Origin: Sulfurimonas sp. SAG-AH-194-C21
Lineage (GTDB): Bacteria > Campylobacterota > Campylobacteria > Campylobacterales > Sulfurimonadaceae
DNA: 35,442 bases
Assembly (NCBI RefSeq): GCF_029215985.1
Contig: NZ_JAEMVC010000022.1
Span: forward strand, 1 to 35,442
Direction of reading: 5' to 3'
Both the position numbers and the translations under genes were made by a program. Below, piece by piece: positions 1 to 8,184 of the stretch. Positions within the stretch are counted from its first letter, which is position 1; every line of letters starts with the position of its first letter. The notes below the pieces were generated by a model, which was not told the DNA's origin, did no database searches, and saw nothing but the letters and a program-made list of their open reading frames with translations.

Positions 1-173
1 TTTTTTCGTTTGTTTTTGTTAGGGATTGACAAGGGCTATATGAAACTAATAATAAGATAGATATTAGTAATTATAGTTGGTGTATTATTTGATTTATATA
101 GATAAATGGATGTTAGCGAAAAGAAAGGGTCGAGCTTAGAAGGGGTATTTAGTTTATTAGCAGTAGATAGTAG
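1..173. other. Non-coding window edge, no gene recognised
   Basis: AT-rich sequence downstream of mnmA. I find no ORF of useful length, no tRNA or rRNA fold and no clear terminator hairpin for the long minus-strand operon that ends at 174. A sigma70-like pair faces the plus strand (TTGACA at 26-31, TAATAA at 50-55, 18-bp spacer), but no plus-strand gene follows it. A 23-codon ORF (106-177) overlaps the mnmA stop and has no supporting features. Confidence 0.5.
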
Positions 174-1199
174 CTAGGATTTACAAATCCAGCCACCACC
201 AATAAGTTTATCATCATCATAAAACACAGCCGCTTGACCAACTGCCACACCAAATACACCATCGTGTAAAGTCACGGATGCTTTACCATCCTTTATAACA
301 ACATGACAATTAACTGCTGTTGTTCTATATCTTAGTTTAACAGTTGTATCGAACTCTGTTTTATCATTAAACATATTAAGATTATCAAGTTCTACATAGT
401 TACACTCTAAGTCTTCTTTTTTTCCAACAGTTATTTGATTCTTCTTAGGATCAATGTTAAGTACAAAATGAGGATCGTGTGCACCATTTACAGTAAAACC
501 CTTACGTTTTCCAATCGTATAGTGCATATAACCTTTATGCTCACCTACAACATTTCCCTCTTTATCAAGTACTTCACCTGGTTGATCAACATTAACATGT
601 TTTTTTAATACATCTGTATATGTAGTTTCAACAAAACATATCTCACTTGATTCAGCTTGAGATGAAAAAGATTCTAAACCCTCGATAGAAGCTGCTTGTG
701 CTTTTATATCTTTCTTATGAAGTTCACCTAATGGAAACTTCAAACGTGGAAGCATCTCTTTTTTTACATAAAATAGAAAATAACTTTGATCTTTTGTATC
801 ATCTTCTGCTTGATAAAAATACTCACCATCCGTTTTGATATAATGACCAGTAGCTAAATACTGGGCACCAACCTCATCTGCAAAGTCTATCATTGCACCA
901 AACTTCATTGTACGATTACAAAGGGCACAAGGATTTGGTGTTTTACCTTCAGCATAAGTATCAATAAAAGGTTGATAAACATTTTTCTTGAATTTTTCTT
1001 GTAAATCTAGTACATGTAGTTTTACACCTATCTTATCAGCAGCTTTTTGTGCACGTGCTTGATGAATCTCATGATACCCTGGTTTTGAGTGAAGTTTCAT
1101 ATATAAACCTTCTACCTCATAACCTTGTTCTTTTAACATTAATGTAGTGATAGTAGAATCAACACCACCACTCATTCCAACTAGTACTTTTTCTTTCAT
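174..1199 (-). CDS. mnmA: tRNA-specific 2-thiouridylase MnmA
   Basis: Adenylates and thiolates C2 of U34 in tRNAs for Lys, Glu and Gln, using sulfur relayed from a cysteine desulfurase; cytosolic. The 341-aa product carries the PP-loop SGGVDS at residues 10-15, the first catalytic cysteine in NPCALCN (Cys91) and the second in SSEICFVE (Cys188), at the spacing expected for MnmA. The C-terminal third matches the tRNA-binding/beta-barrel part, ending near GGGWI. Length is normal for short bacterial MnmA. Its ATG shares one base with the TAA of the upstream LOG gene (TAATG), so it is translationally coupled as the last gene of the flagellar/housekeeping run. Identification is secure. Confidence 0.96.
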   Translation of the reverse strand: MKEKVLVGMSGGVDSTITTLMLKEQGYEVEGLYMKLHSKPGYHEIHQARAQKAADKIGVKLHVLDLQEKFKKNVYQPFIDTYAEGKTPNPCALCNRTMKFGAMIDFADEVGAQYLATGHYIKTDGEYFYQAEDDTKDQSYFLFYVKKEMLPRLKFPLGELHKKDIKAQAASIEGLESFSSQAESSEICFVETTYTDVLKKHVNVDQPGEVLDKEGNVVGEHKGYMHYTIGKRKGFTVNGAHDPHFVLNIDPKKNQITVGKKEDLECNYVELDNLNMFNDKTEFDTTVKLRYRTTAVNCHVVIKDGKASVTLHDGVFGVAVGQAAVFYDDDKLIGGGWICKS

Positions 1200-1936
1200 T
1201 ATTTCCTCAAACTTGATAAAGACTTATAATAACTTGTATCCTTAAGTCCTGCATCTTCTAAAACTTCTAGTTGATTTGATAGAGAAACTTCTATCTCATC
1301 AACTACATGTTCAAACTCATCTGTTAAACATATCATCTCTAAATCTTCTTGGTCAATCATACCTTCACCCAGAAGCTTATCTTCTACAAAGTCTAATAAA
1401 GGCTGATAAAACTCACTACCAATGACAAAAATTTTCACACCAGTTACTTTTCTTGTTTGCACTAAAGTTAATGCTTCAAAGAGTTCATCTAATGTTCCAA
1501 ATCCACCAGGAAAGATAACATATGCCATTGAATACTTTACAAGCATCACTTTACGCGAGAAAAAATAATCAAAAGTCAATTCTTTACTTGTGTATGGATT
1601 TAATGTTTGTTCAAAAGGAAGATCAATATTTAATCCTATAGATTCAACATCATATCCATGAGCACCTCTATTTGCAGCTTCCATAATTCCAGGACCACCA
1701 CCAGTCATAATATTATAACCGCGTTCAGCTAAAAGAGAGGCTAATTTTTTTGCCTGCTTATAATATTTAGAATCTTTTTTAGTTCTAGCACTTCCAAATA
1801 TTGTAACCGTAGGACCTAAGTCCCCTAATTCATCAAAACCTTTAACAAAGTCAGCAAGAATTTTAAAAACACTCCATACATCCGCTGACTTAATGTCTTT
1901 AATATATTTTTTAGTTAATTCATTTGCTTTATTCAT
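1199..1936 (-). CDS. LOG family Rossmann-fold protein (TIGR00730 type)
   Basis: Predicted nucleotide 5'-monophosphate nucleosidase/phosphoribohydrolase of the LOG (lysine decarboxylase-like) family, which releases a free base from a nucleoside monophosphate. The 245-aa protein has the two family signatures: GGGPGIMEAANRGA (residues 79-92) and PGGFGTLDE (143-151), with the conserved Arg-Lys at 128-129 between them. These are active-site elements, so an active enzyme is expected; the true substrate cannot be read from sequence. The family was once misnamed lysine decarboxylase. It sits 4 nt after fliY and overlaps mnmA by one base. I see no specific link to motility beyond co-transcription. Confidence 0.88.
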   Translation of the reverse strand: MNKANELTKKYIKDIKSADVWSVFKILADFVKGFDELGDLGPTVTIFGSARTKKDSKYYKQAKKLASLLAERGYNIMTGGGPGIMEAANRGAHGYDVESIGLNIDLPFEQTLNPYTSKELTFDYFFSRKVMLVKYSMAYVIFPGGFGTLDELFEALTLVQTRKVTGVKIFVIGSEFYQPLLDFVEDKLLGEGMIDQEDLEMICLTDEFEHVVDEIEVSLSNQLEVLEDAGLKDTSYYKSLSSLRK

Positions 1937-1940
1937 AATC

Positions 1941-2813
1941 TTATGACTTTAACTGTGTCAATCGCTCTTTTTTGCTTCCGATAGTTGTAATTTGGACACC
2001 AAAATTTCCATCAACGATTACAACTTCACCCTCAGCTATCACATGATTATCAACTAAAATCTCTAATGGATCGTTTGCAAGTTGATTTAACTCTATTACA
2101 GAACCTATATCCATATTTAAAACATCTTTTAATAACATTCTTTTTTTACCAATACGCACTCTAACGGGAAGTTTTACATCCATTATTAAGGCTATATTAT
2201 TAAGTTCATCATTGCTAAGTTGTACATCACCACTAGATTCACAAGAGGAAGAGTCTAAGTTCTCACTTATCCCTGTATCTAAACTTGACTCTGTTGTCGA
2301 TTTTCCATCAAGTGCATCACTCAACTTTTCATCAATTATAAACATTAGAAGAGAATTTAATGATTCTAAAGTAAATTTATAAACATACATTTTAGTAAAG
2401 TCTTCTAAGCTCACTTCTCCCTCATCCGTTATATTTTCAACACTAGAAACACTAAATGAAAGAACTGGTAACTCTTTTTGTGCAGAGAGTGAATTTGAAA
2501 TTGCACCAAAGATATTTGAGACTATCTCTTTTGTTGCATCAATATCATCATCATTTACATCTTCTCTCTCACTCGCCTCTTCACCCATCATCATATCAGA
2601 TAAAGATGCTGCTAAGTTGGGAGGAAGAGCAATCATTACATTAGCTTCTACATCACCACTAACACTTAATTTAACAAGAACAATAGGAGGAACAATGTTA
2701 GATATGATACTTAACTCTTGTTCTTCTTTTAATTCCAAAGATGGAGCCACTCCAACAAGTGCTTCAATCGTTGCAGCTGTTTCATCTTCAAATAGTTTCA
2801 TAAACTCACTCAT
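1941..2813 (-). CDS. fliY: Flagellar motor switch protein FliY
   Basis: Component of the flagellar C-ring/switch complex on the cytoplasmic face of the motor, acting with FliM. The 290-aa product has a CheC/CheX-like region in its first two thirds and a C-terminal SpoA (FliN-type) domain from about residue 205, including LIMDVKLPVRVRIGKK and a GEVVIVDGNFGVQI segment. An acidic Ser/Asp-rich linker (about residues 170-205) separates the two. FliY-type fusions in place of plain FliN are usual in Campylobacterota and Firmicutes. The start overlaps the fliM stop by 8 nt. Whether the CheC-like part retains CheY-P phosphatase activity cannot be decided here. Confidence 0.93.
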   Translation of the reverse strand: MSEFMKLFEDETAATIEALVGVAPSLELKEEQELSIISNIVPPIVLVKLSVSGDVEANVMIALPPNLAASLSDMMMGEEASEREDVNDDDIDATKEIVSNIFGAISNSLSAQKELPVLSFSVSSVENITDEGEVSLEDFTKMYVYKFTLESLNSLLMFIIDEKLSDALDGKSTTESSLDTGISENLDSSSCESSGDVQLSNDELNNIALIMDVKLPVRVRIGKKRMLLKDVLNMDIGSVIELNQLANDPLEILVDNHVIAEGEVVIVDGNFGVQITTIGSKKERLTQLKS

Positions 2814-3909
2814 TATTCAACTCCTCTAAGTCATCTTCATTTCTACCATCTATAATTTCTCTCACACCCGATATCTTTTCTTGACGCAGTTGTTCGAAGT
2901 TTTCTAAGGCACGCTTTACTGCATCTTTTTCTGTATCTATGACTTCAGTTATAGCAATCGACTTTCGAAAACGACGCAGCCCAATTTCACCACGAAATCG
3001 CTCTTTACCATCAACACTTAGTGTAACAATATCATCGGCTGCACTTGAGAGTCGTAAAACATCACCCACACTTATCTCTAAAATATCTGCTAGTGTTAAA
3101 TCTGCATTTCCTAGATTTGCTTCAATATCAACTTTCGCACCACCAAGAAGTACTTGTAACTCAGTATTTCTGCTTTTTTTAGAGCTTGTCTCATTTAACA
3201 TCAAATCACGCGATGCAAGTTTTGGTAATACTGGTTCTAAAGCGATAACAGGATAGCAAATATTCATCATACCAGAACTATGTCCAATAATAATTTCCAT
3301 AACAACCATAACTACAATTTCATTTTGTGCAACAATCTGTACAACATTAGGACTGGACTCTTTAGACTCAATAGTTGGATAGATATCCATAACCGGTCCC
3401 CATGCCTCTTTTAGTGTGCTCATCATAACTCTTAAAATTGTTTCAAAAAGTGAAAGTTCTATATCTGAGAATTCTCGTGAAGCATCAAATGGCTCACCTT
3501 TACCACCAAGCAAACGATCAAGCATAGGAAAAGCGATAGAGGGATTAATTTCAATAACACCACTTCCTTCAAGCGGTTTAACAGAAAAAACATTAAAGGA
3601 TGTTGGGTTTGGTAATGACATTAGGAACTCACCATAAGTCATTTGATCTACTGAATGAAGCTGTATTTCTACTATTGAGCGCATAATTGCCGAAATCTGT
3701 GAAGCTAAACTTCTTGCCATTTTATCATGCACACCACGAAAAGCACGAAGTTGTTCTTTTGAGACTCTATTTGGTCTCTTAAAGTCGTACAGTGTAACTT
3801 GGCGTTGAGGAAGAAGACTTTCTTCCCCCGTTTCTAGGACATCATCACCCTCATCGTCTACAACGTCGAGTAGTGCATCAATCTCTTCTTGTGAAAGTAT
3901 GTCTGCCAT
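2806..3909 (-). CDS. fliM: Flagellar motor switch protein FliM
   Basis: Core switch protein that binds phospho-CheY and reverses motor rotation. The 367-aa product starts with the CheY-binding peptide (LSQEEIDALLD, residues 5-15), followed by an acidic tether, the CheC-like middle domain with the LLGGKGEPFD loop that contacts FliG, and a C-terminal SpoA domain (about residues 265-335). A charged C-terminal tail of about 30 residues follows, slightly longer than in enterobacterial FliM. It lies 1 nt after fliA and overlaps fliY by 8 nt, the fliA-fliM-fliY order of H. pylori. Confidence 0.96.
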   Translation of the reverse strand: MADILSQEEIDALLDVVDDEGDDVLETGEESLLPQRQVTLYDFKRPNRVSKEQLRAFRGVHDKMARSLASQISAIMRSIVEIQLHSVDQMTYGEFLMSLPNPTSFNVFSVKPLEGSGVIEINPSIAFPMLDRLLGGKGEPFDASREFSDIELSLFETILRVMMSTLKEAWGPVMDIYPTIESKESSPNVVQIVAQNEIVVMVVMEIIIGHSSGMMNICYPVIALEPVLPKLASRDLMLNETSSKKSRNTELQVLLGGAKVDIEANLGNADLTLADILEISVGDVLRLSSAADDIVTLSVDGKERFRGEIGLRRFRKSIAITEVIDTEKDAVKRALENFEQLRQEKISGVREIIDGRNEDDLEELNNE

Positions 3910-3910
3910 T

Positions 3911-4597
3911 TTATGCTCCTATACTTTCTTTGATTTTTTGTATAACCGACTTATGAATCTGTGAAATACGTGACTCTGTTATATCTAAAATATCACTAAT
4001 TTCTTTGAGTGTCAACTCTTCAAAATAATAGAGTTGAATTATCATCTGTTCTCTCTCTTTGTATGCACTTAAAATAGTTTTTATCACATCTACAAGTTGA
4101 TCTTTTTCTACTTGTGCTAAGGCGGCACCCTCATCACCAATATGAAGTTGATCATGGAGAGGCATAACCGTGTAAATAGTCGAAGCAATTCGTGCATCAT
4201 GTACTTTTTCAACACTCTCATCGAGTAGTTCTGCTAATTCTAGGTCAGTTGGTTCTTCATCATGTGTTAGTAGGTGTTCTTCAACTATATAATCAATTGC
4301 CTTCACAAGTTTACGACTCGCACGCGATAAAATATCTAAACTTCTTAGATAATCAAGCATAGCACCATACACTCTCTTTTTTGCATATCCCCAAAAAGAG
4401 TCATTCAATGCTTCATCATAACGACGAGCAAGTTTAATAAGTTCTTCTGTTCCTATAGCTGAAAGGTCTGAAAAATCAACACTACTGGGGAGTCGCTCTT
4501 TAAGTCTATAAGCCATAGCTTTAACAGCAGGGAGGTATTGAATTGCGAGTTCATCTTCTTTATGCTTTAAATCATTTGTGTAAGCATTACCTGTCAT
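3911..4597 (-). CDS. fliA: RNA polymerase sigma factor FliA (sigma28)
   Basis: Alternative sigma factor for late flagellar genes such as flagellin and chemotaxis genes, normally held by anti-sigma FlgM. The 228-aa protein shows sigma region 2 (about residues 17-90, with FSDLSAIGTEELIKLARRYD and the WGYAKKRVYGAMLDYLR segment), region 3 (about 95-145) and a region 4 helix-turn-helix (about 180-222, LTLKEISDILDITESRISQI). Its ATG overlaps the stop of the upstream membrane-protein gene (ATGA). Location inside the flhF-flhG-fliA-fliM-fliY run supports the call. Confidence 0.95.
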   Translation of the reverse strand: MTGNAYTNDLKHKEDELAIQYLPAVKAMAYRLKERLPSSVDFSDLSAIGTEELIKLARRYDEALNDSFWGYAKKRVYGAMLDYLRSLDILSRASRKLVKAIDYIVEEHLLTHDEEPTDLELAELLDESVEKVHDARIASTIYTVMPLHDQLHIGDEGAALAQVEKDQLVDVIKTILSAYKEREQMIIQLYYFEELTLKEISDILDITESRISQIHKSVIQKIKESIGA

Positions 4598-4929
4598 GCT
4601 GCTTGTCCATCATGCTCATCTGAGTTCATCTTAATAGCAGCATCAGTGATTTTAATAGCAGAATCTATAAGGCGTTCGCGTTTATTTATCTCTTTTACAA
4701 AAATGTCTAAATCACTCTCATGCCTATCTCTAGGAAAGTTATATGATCTTGCTGTTAGGGTTTTATAATAAAGTGCAATGATTACATGCGAAAAAAGATA
4801 AAAGAAAATCGTGATTAAAGATGTGTATATGAACAGTCCACTTGCATCAAAAGACTTTAATATCCCAAAGATTATTCCGACAAAGAATCCTTGAACTGTA
4901 AAAAAATAGACATAATTTTCACCTAACAT
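4594..4929 (-). CDS. Small conserved membrane protein between flhG and fliA (HP1033-like position)
   Basis: Not assignable to a characterised family. The 111-aa protein has two hydrophobic segments (about residues 9-27 and 30-54) and a charged cytosolic-looking tail (about 55-111) with a helical Lys/Arg/Asp/Glu stretch. It lies 18 nt after flhG and overlaps fliA by 4 nt. In H. pylori, an uncharacterised gene (HP1033) occupies the same slot between flhG and fliA; homology is inferred from position and size only. Its constant place between the FlhF/FlhG pair and sigma28 suggests a flagellar role, perhaps at the cell-pole membrane, but nothing in the sequence names a function. Confidence 0.75.
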   Translation of the reverse strand: MLGENYVYFFTVQGFFVGIIFGILKSFDASGLFIYTSLITIFFYLFSHVIIALYYKTLTARSYNFPRDRHESDLDIFVKEINKRERLIDSAIKITDAAIKMNSDEHDGQAA

Positions 4930-4947
4930 TTACTACCCCAAACTCAA

Positions 4948-5832
4948 TTAAAAATGTTGTATAAGTCTCTTAAATAGACCAGAGAGACCACTTTCATTGG
5001 AACTAACCAGCACATTTCGTTCCAGCTTCTTTAGTATCTTCATCACAATTGCTTCAATATCTCTTGCTGGTTGCGAAGCTGGATACTGCACACAAAAAAG
5101 TGCTCTCTGTTTTACAGATGAAGAAACTTTGATATCTGCATTTATTTTACCTATTAGCTGTAAATTAAGATTTGTCTTAATATTTGAACCTGCAACTTTT
5201 TTAATCTTTTCAAACACGCCAACAGCCTCTTTCTCATTCTTGACTTGATTCATAATCATACTCACATCATCACGAAGTGTTGCAATAGTCTTTATAGTAG
5301 CATAAGCATCTGTAATTGCTGCTGGGTCAGGTACTGTTACGACTATAACATCATCTGCTGCGTTTAAGAACATCTGTATATGTTCCCCTATTCCGGCACC
5401 TGTATCGATAATCATAACATCAAGTTTATCTAAAATCTTTGCTTCTTCCATAAAGCGTTCAAACAGAGCTAAATCAGAATACTTTAATATCTCATCACCA
5501 CTCTCTCCTGGAATCAGAATTAAGTTTCTCGTAATTGGAATTAAGATATCACTTACTGTAGCTTCGCCTTTTAGGACATGTAAAATATTTTTCTTTATTT
5601 TTACATTAAACATAACATCGAGATTGGCAAGACCGATATCTGCATCAAAGATACCAACATTGAGTCCTTTTTGAGAAAGAGCATATGCAAGATTTGAGCT
5701 AATTGTACTTTTACCAACACCACCCTTACCACTTGTTATAGCAATAAAACGTGTTTTTTTAGATGTTGCTTTTACTGCACTGGAACTAGAAGCAACAAGT
5801 TCTTCGAGTTTTTGAGCCTGATGACCTATCAT
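4948..5832 (-). CDS. flhG: Flagellar number regulator FlhG (MinD-like ATPase)
   Basis: ParA/MinD-superfamily ATPase (also FleN/YlxH) that limits flagellar number and stimulates FlhF GTPase. The 294-aa protein has the deviant Walker A SGKGGVGKST (about residues 34-43), DADIGLANLDV for Walker A', and DTGAGIGEH as Walker B/switch. The N-terminus (HQAQKLEELV) resembles the DQAxxL-type helix with which FlhG activates FlhF. A C-terminal amphipathic segment rich in Leu, Phe and Arg (LSGLFKRLIQHF) is suited to MinD-type membrane binding. It overlaps flhF by 4 nt, so the pair is translationally coupled. Confidence 0.94.
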   Translation of the reverse strand: MIGHQAQKLEELVASSSSAVKATSKKTRFIAITSGKGGVGKSTISSNLAYALSQKGLNVGIFDADIGLANLDVMFNVKIKKNILHVLKGEATVSDILIPITRNLILIPGESGDEILKYSDLALFERFMEEAKILDKLDVMIIDTGAGIGEHIQMFLNAADDVIVVTVPDPAAITDAYATIKTIATLRDDVSMIMNQVKNEKEAVGVFEKIKKVAGSNIKTNLNLQLIGKINADIKVSSSVKQRALFCVQYPASQPARDIEAIVMKILKKLERNVLVSSNESGLSGLFKRLIQHF

Positions 5833-7118
5833 GCCTTACTCCTGTTAAAACCATTAAGTAAACACTCAACTAAAAAGTCACTACTAGCACATACTAAATC
5901 CTCAGGTACTTCTTGTCCAACAGAAAAGTAAGATATTGGCTTTTTAGTCTCATACCCGAGTGAAAAGATATTACCAAAACCCATTGTTTCATCTAATTTA
6001 GTAAACATTAAAGTATCAATACCTAAGGTAGAAAAATTATCATATGTAACTTGTAAATCTTCATATTTAATCGAACTTGGCATTACAAGCACTACTTCAA
6101 CTTCATACTCTGTACTATTTGCATCTAAACACTCATGAATTTTCTCTATTTTTCCCTTGTCATAAGGAGATGAACCCATAGTATCAATAAGAATATAATC
6201 ACAATAACGTAAAGAATCAAGTGCACTTGAGAACTCAGGAGGATCAACAACTGTTTCTATTCCTAGTTTCATCATTCTTGCGTATTGCATCAGTTGCTCT
6301 ACCGCTCCTATACGATATGTATCTAGGACTACTAAACCAACCTTATGCTTTTTTTGTAATAAAAATGAATACCGAGCTGCAAGTTTAGCGATACTAGTAG
6401 TTTTTCCAACGCCAGTAGGTCCAACAAGCATGATGACTTTTTTTGTTCCCATACTTAAAACAGGTTCTCTTCGAATAGGAACCATTTTACGTAGTATCGT
6501 TTGAAAGTAGCGTTTTACTGTTACAGAATTTTCACGCATTTTATAGGGCATATGCTCTAAGGTAATTTTCATCAACTCATCTAAATGCTTTTTATTCATA
6601 CCACTTTGAGAAGCTAAACGATAAATTTCTGCAAATTCTGATGGAATTTGGCTCTCAATATCTGGTCCTTTTTCATCCCAAAACATATTTTGAATGATTT
6701 TTACTTTATCTGTAAGTTTATTTATCTCTGACTTTATCTCTTTAAGCTCTTTTGGTTCAGCTACAGGTACTACCGGTGTGTGAACAGCTCTTGGAGGTTT
6801 CATATATTGAGCTATCGGGTCATCTGCTACTCGTGACACTTTGGCTATCTGTTCCGCTGCATTTGAAAGATCAAAAAGAACATCTTGACTCTCTTGTTTT
6901 ATAGGTTGTTGCTGAGAAAGTGGTCTTGTGGCTTTTTTATATGTTGAGGGAAGCATATCTTCTTCTATACCGATTATTATCTCATACAGTGCATCTTTTC
7001 CAAAAGCTTTTTTACGAACCTCTTTAGTCTCGATAAGCATACCTTCATCACCGATTTCAAGTTTTGCTTTTTTAAGTGCAGCAGAAGGGGTAGTTCCTGT
7101 AAATGTTAATATTTTCAT
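5829..7118 (-). CDS. flhF: Flagellar GTPase FlhF (SRP-type)
   Basis: SIMIBI/SRP-type GTPase that marks the pole where flagella are built. The 429-aa protein shows the three-part FlhF plan: N-terminal basic B domain (1 to about 145), N domain (about 150-225) and G domain from about 226, with P-loop GPTGVGKT (233-240), a DTYRIGAVEQL motif (266-276) and TKLDE (373-377). The G3 element reads DTMGSSPYD instead of the usual DTAGRSP, so the Arg typical of SRP GTPases is replaced by Ser. It overlaps folK and flhG by 4 nt each. In relatives FlhF also feeds into FlgS/FlgR-RpoN control. Confidence 0.94.
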   Translation of the reverse strand: MKILTFTGTTPSAALKKAKLEIGDEGMLIETKEVRKKAFGKDALYEIIIGIEEDMLPSTYKKATRPLSQQQPIKQESQDVLFDLSNAAEQIAKVSRVADDPIAQYMKPPRAVHTPVVPVAEPKELKEIKSEINKLTDKVKIIQNMFWDEKGPDIESQIPSEFAEIYRLASQSGMNKKHLDELMKITLEHMPYKMRENSVTVKRYFQTILRKMVPIRREPVLSMGTKKVIMLVGPTGVGKTTSIAKLAARYSFLLQKKHKVGLVVLDTYRIGAVEQLMQYARMMKLGIETVVDPPEFSSALDSLRYCDYILIDTMGSSPYDKGKIEKIHECLDANSTEYEVEVVLVMPSSIKYEDLQVTYDNFSTLGIDTLMFTKLDETMGFGNIFSLGYETKKPISYFSVGQEVPEDLVCASSDFLVECLLNGFNRSKA

Positions 7119-7603
7119 AAACGCAGACCGGAAAGGGGAATAAGAACACTTTCACGCTCCATCCATGCAGGATGTGGTAATGTCAACTTATCTGTATCCA
7201 TTACTAAATTATCGAAAAATATAATATCCAAATCTAAGGTCCTTGGTGCATTCGCAAAACTTCTTTTTCTGCCAAACTTTTTTTCTAGTCGCATTAAGTA
7301 CTCTAAAAAAACTTTAGCATTCATTGATGTCTCTATAACTATAATTGTATTTAAAAAATCCTCTTGTTCACTAAAACCAAAAGGAGGATTTTTCAGAATC
7401 AACGATGTTTGTCTAAGAGTCACTCTTTTATCTCTTTGTATATCAAAAAAAAGATGCTCAAAACGCCGTCTAACATCTCCAATATTTCCACCCACACCTA
7501 CAACAGCTTGATGTCTTTTCTTAAAACCTTGTTTACAAATCCATGGAAAACGCTCTGAGGTATAAACACTAAGTGTCTTACTTAAAGAACGTTTTAAAGG
7601 CAT
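7115..7603 (-). CDS. folK: HPPK: 2-amino-4-hydroxy-6-hydroxymethyldihydropteridine pyrophosphokinase
   Basis: Transfers pyrophosphate from ATP to 6-hydroxymethyl-7,8-dihydropterin in folate synthesis. The 162-aa product has GVGGNIGD (36-43), the HPPK signature APRTLDLDII (119-128) with metal-binding Asp residues, and HPAWMERESVLIPL (144-157). A basic extension of about 30 residues precedes the canonical start (usual proteins begin close to the GxGSNxGD motif); I do not know whether it is folded. The ATG start is 3 nt after aroQ and the stop overlaps flhF. The gene occupies the same place as H. pylori HP1036. Confidence 0.92.
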   Translation of the reverse strand: MPLKRSLSKTLSVYTSERFPWICKQGFKKRHQAVVGVGGNIGDVRRRFEHLFFDIQRDKRVTLRQTSLILKNPPFGFSEQEDFLNTIIVIETSMNAKVFLEYLMRLEKKFGRKRSFANAPRTLDLDIIFFDNLVMDTDKLTLPHPAWMERESVLIPLSGLRL

Positions 7604-7606
7604 TAG

Positions 7607-8086
7607 CTAGGCTTGTTTTTCCTGAGCTGCTTGAGCATCTTGTGCTGCTTTCATTTCATTCATGATTTGAAGCACTCCCATCATTGCCAAGTGGTAACCA
7701 AAAGGACCAAAACCCACTACTGATGAAGTACATACTGGTGCAATCATATTTTCTTTTCTGAAATCTTCACGTCTATGAATGTTTGAGATATGTACTTCAA
7801 TAGTTGGAATACTTACAGCACTTATAGCATCACGAATAGCAATAGAAGTATGTGTATATGCAGCTGCATTAATGATAATACCATTAGCTTCACCATAACA
7901 CTCTTGAATCTTGTCAACAAGTTCACCTTCTAAATTACTTTGAAAAAATTCAATTTCTGCACCATTTTGCTCTGCAACATCTTTCATTTGAGCATGTATT
8001 TGCTCTAACTTCATAGGACCATAAATATTCGTCTCTCTTACACCTAGCATATTTAAGTTAGGACCTTGAATTACTACTATTTTCAT
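7607..8086 (-). CDS. aroQ: Type II 3-dehydroquinate dehydratase
   Basis: Dehydrates 3-dehydroquinate to 3-dehydroshikimate (third step of the shikimate pathway); type II enzymes are dodecamers. The 159-aa protein has all type II hallmarks: [12 protein letters not shown] at the N-terminus, the flexible lid with active-site Tyr22, NAAAYTHTS (73-81), and [11 protein letters not shown] (97-107) with catalytic His99 and lid Arg106. An Ala/Gln-rich tail of about 14 residues follows the conserved core. It is the first gene of the minus-strand flagellar run, with an AAAGG Shine-Dalgarno about 7 nt upstream of the ATG. Confidence 0.95.
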   Translation of the reverse strand: MKIVVIQGPNLNMLGVRETNIYGPMKLEQIHAQMKDVAEQNGAEIEFFQSNLEGELVDKIQECYGEANGIIINAAAYTHTSIAIRDAISAVSIPTIEVHISNIHRREDFRKENMIAPVCTSSVVGFGPFGYHLAMMGVLQIMNEMKAAQDAQAAQEKQA

Positions 8087-8145
8087 TAATTAACCTTTGT
8101 ATAATCTTGTTTAAAGGTATTTTATCGAAATTAATATTAAAAGTG

Positions 8146-8151
8146 TATAAT
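8146..8151 (+). promoter_or_regulatory. -10 hexamer TATAAT for the deaminase-sppA pair
   Basis: A perfect TATAAT lies 25 nt upstream of the ATG at 8176 and 34 nt upstream of the ATG at 8185, in an A+T-rich tract with no good -35. Campylobacterota housekeeping promoters often lack a recognisable -35. The hexamer falls inside the longest possible reading frame (from 8107), which argues against that longer start. Confidence 0.5.
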
Positions 8152-8184
8152 CAGACTTATAGATTACAAATAAAGATGAGACTC

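Noticed and set aside
106..177. 23-codon plus-strand ORF at the window start
   Set aside because: No ribosome binding site, no recognisable motif, overlaps the mnmA stop.
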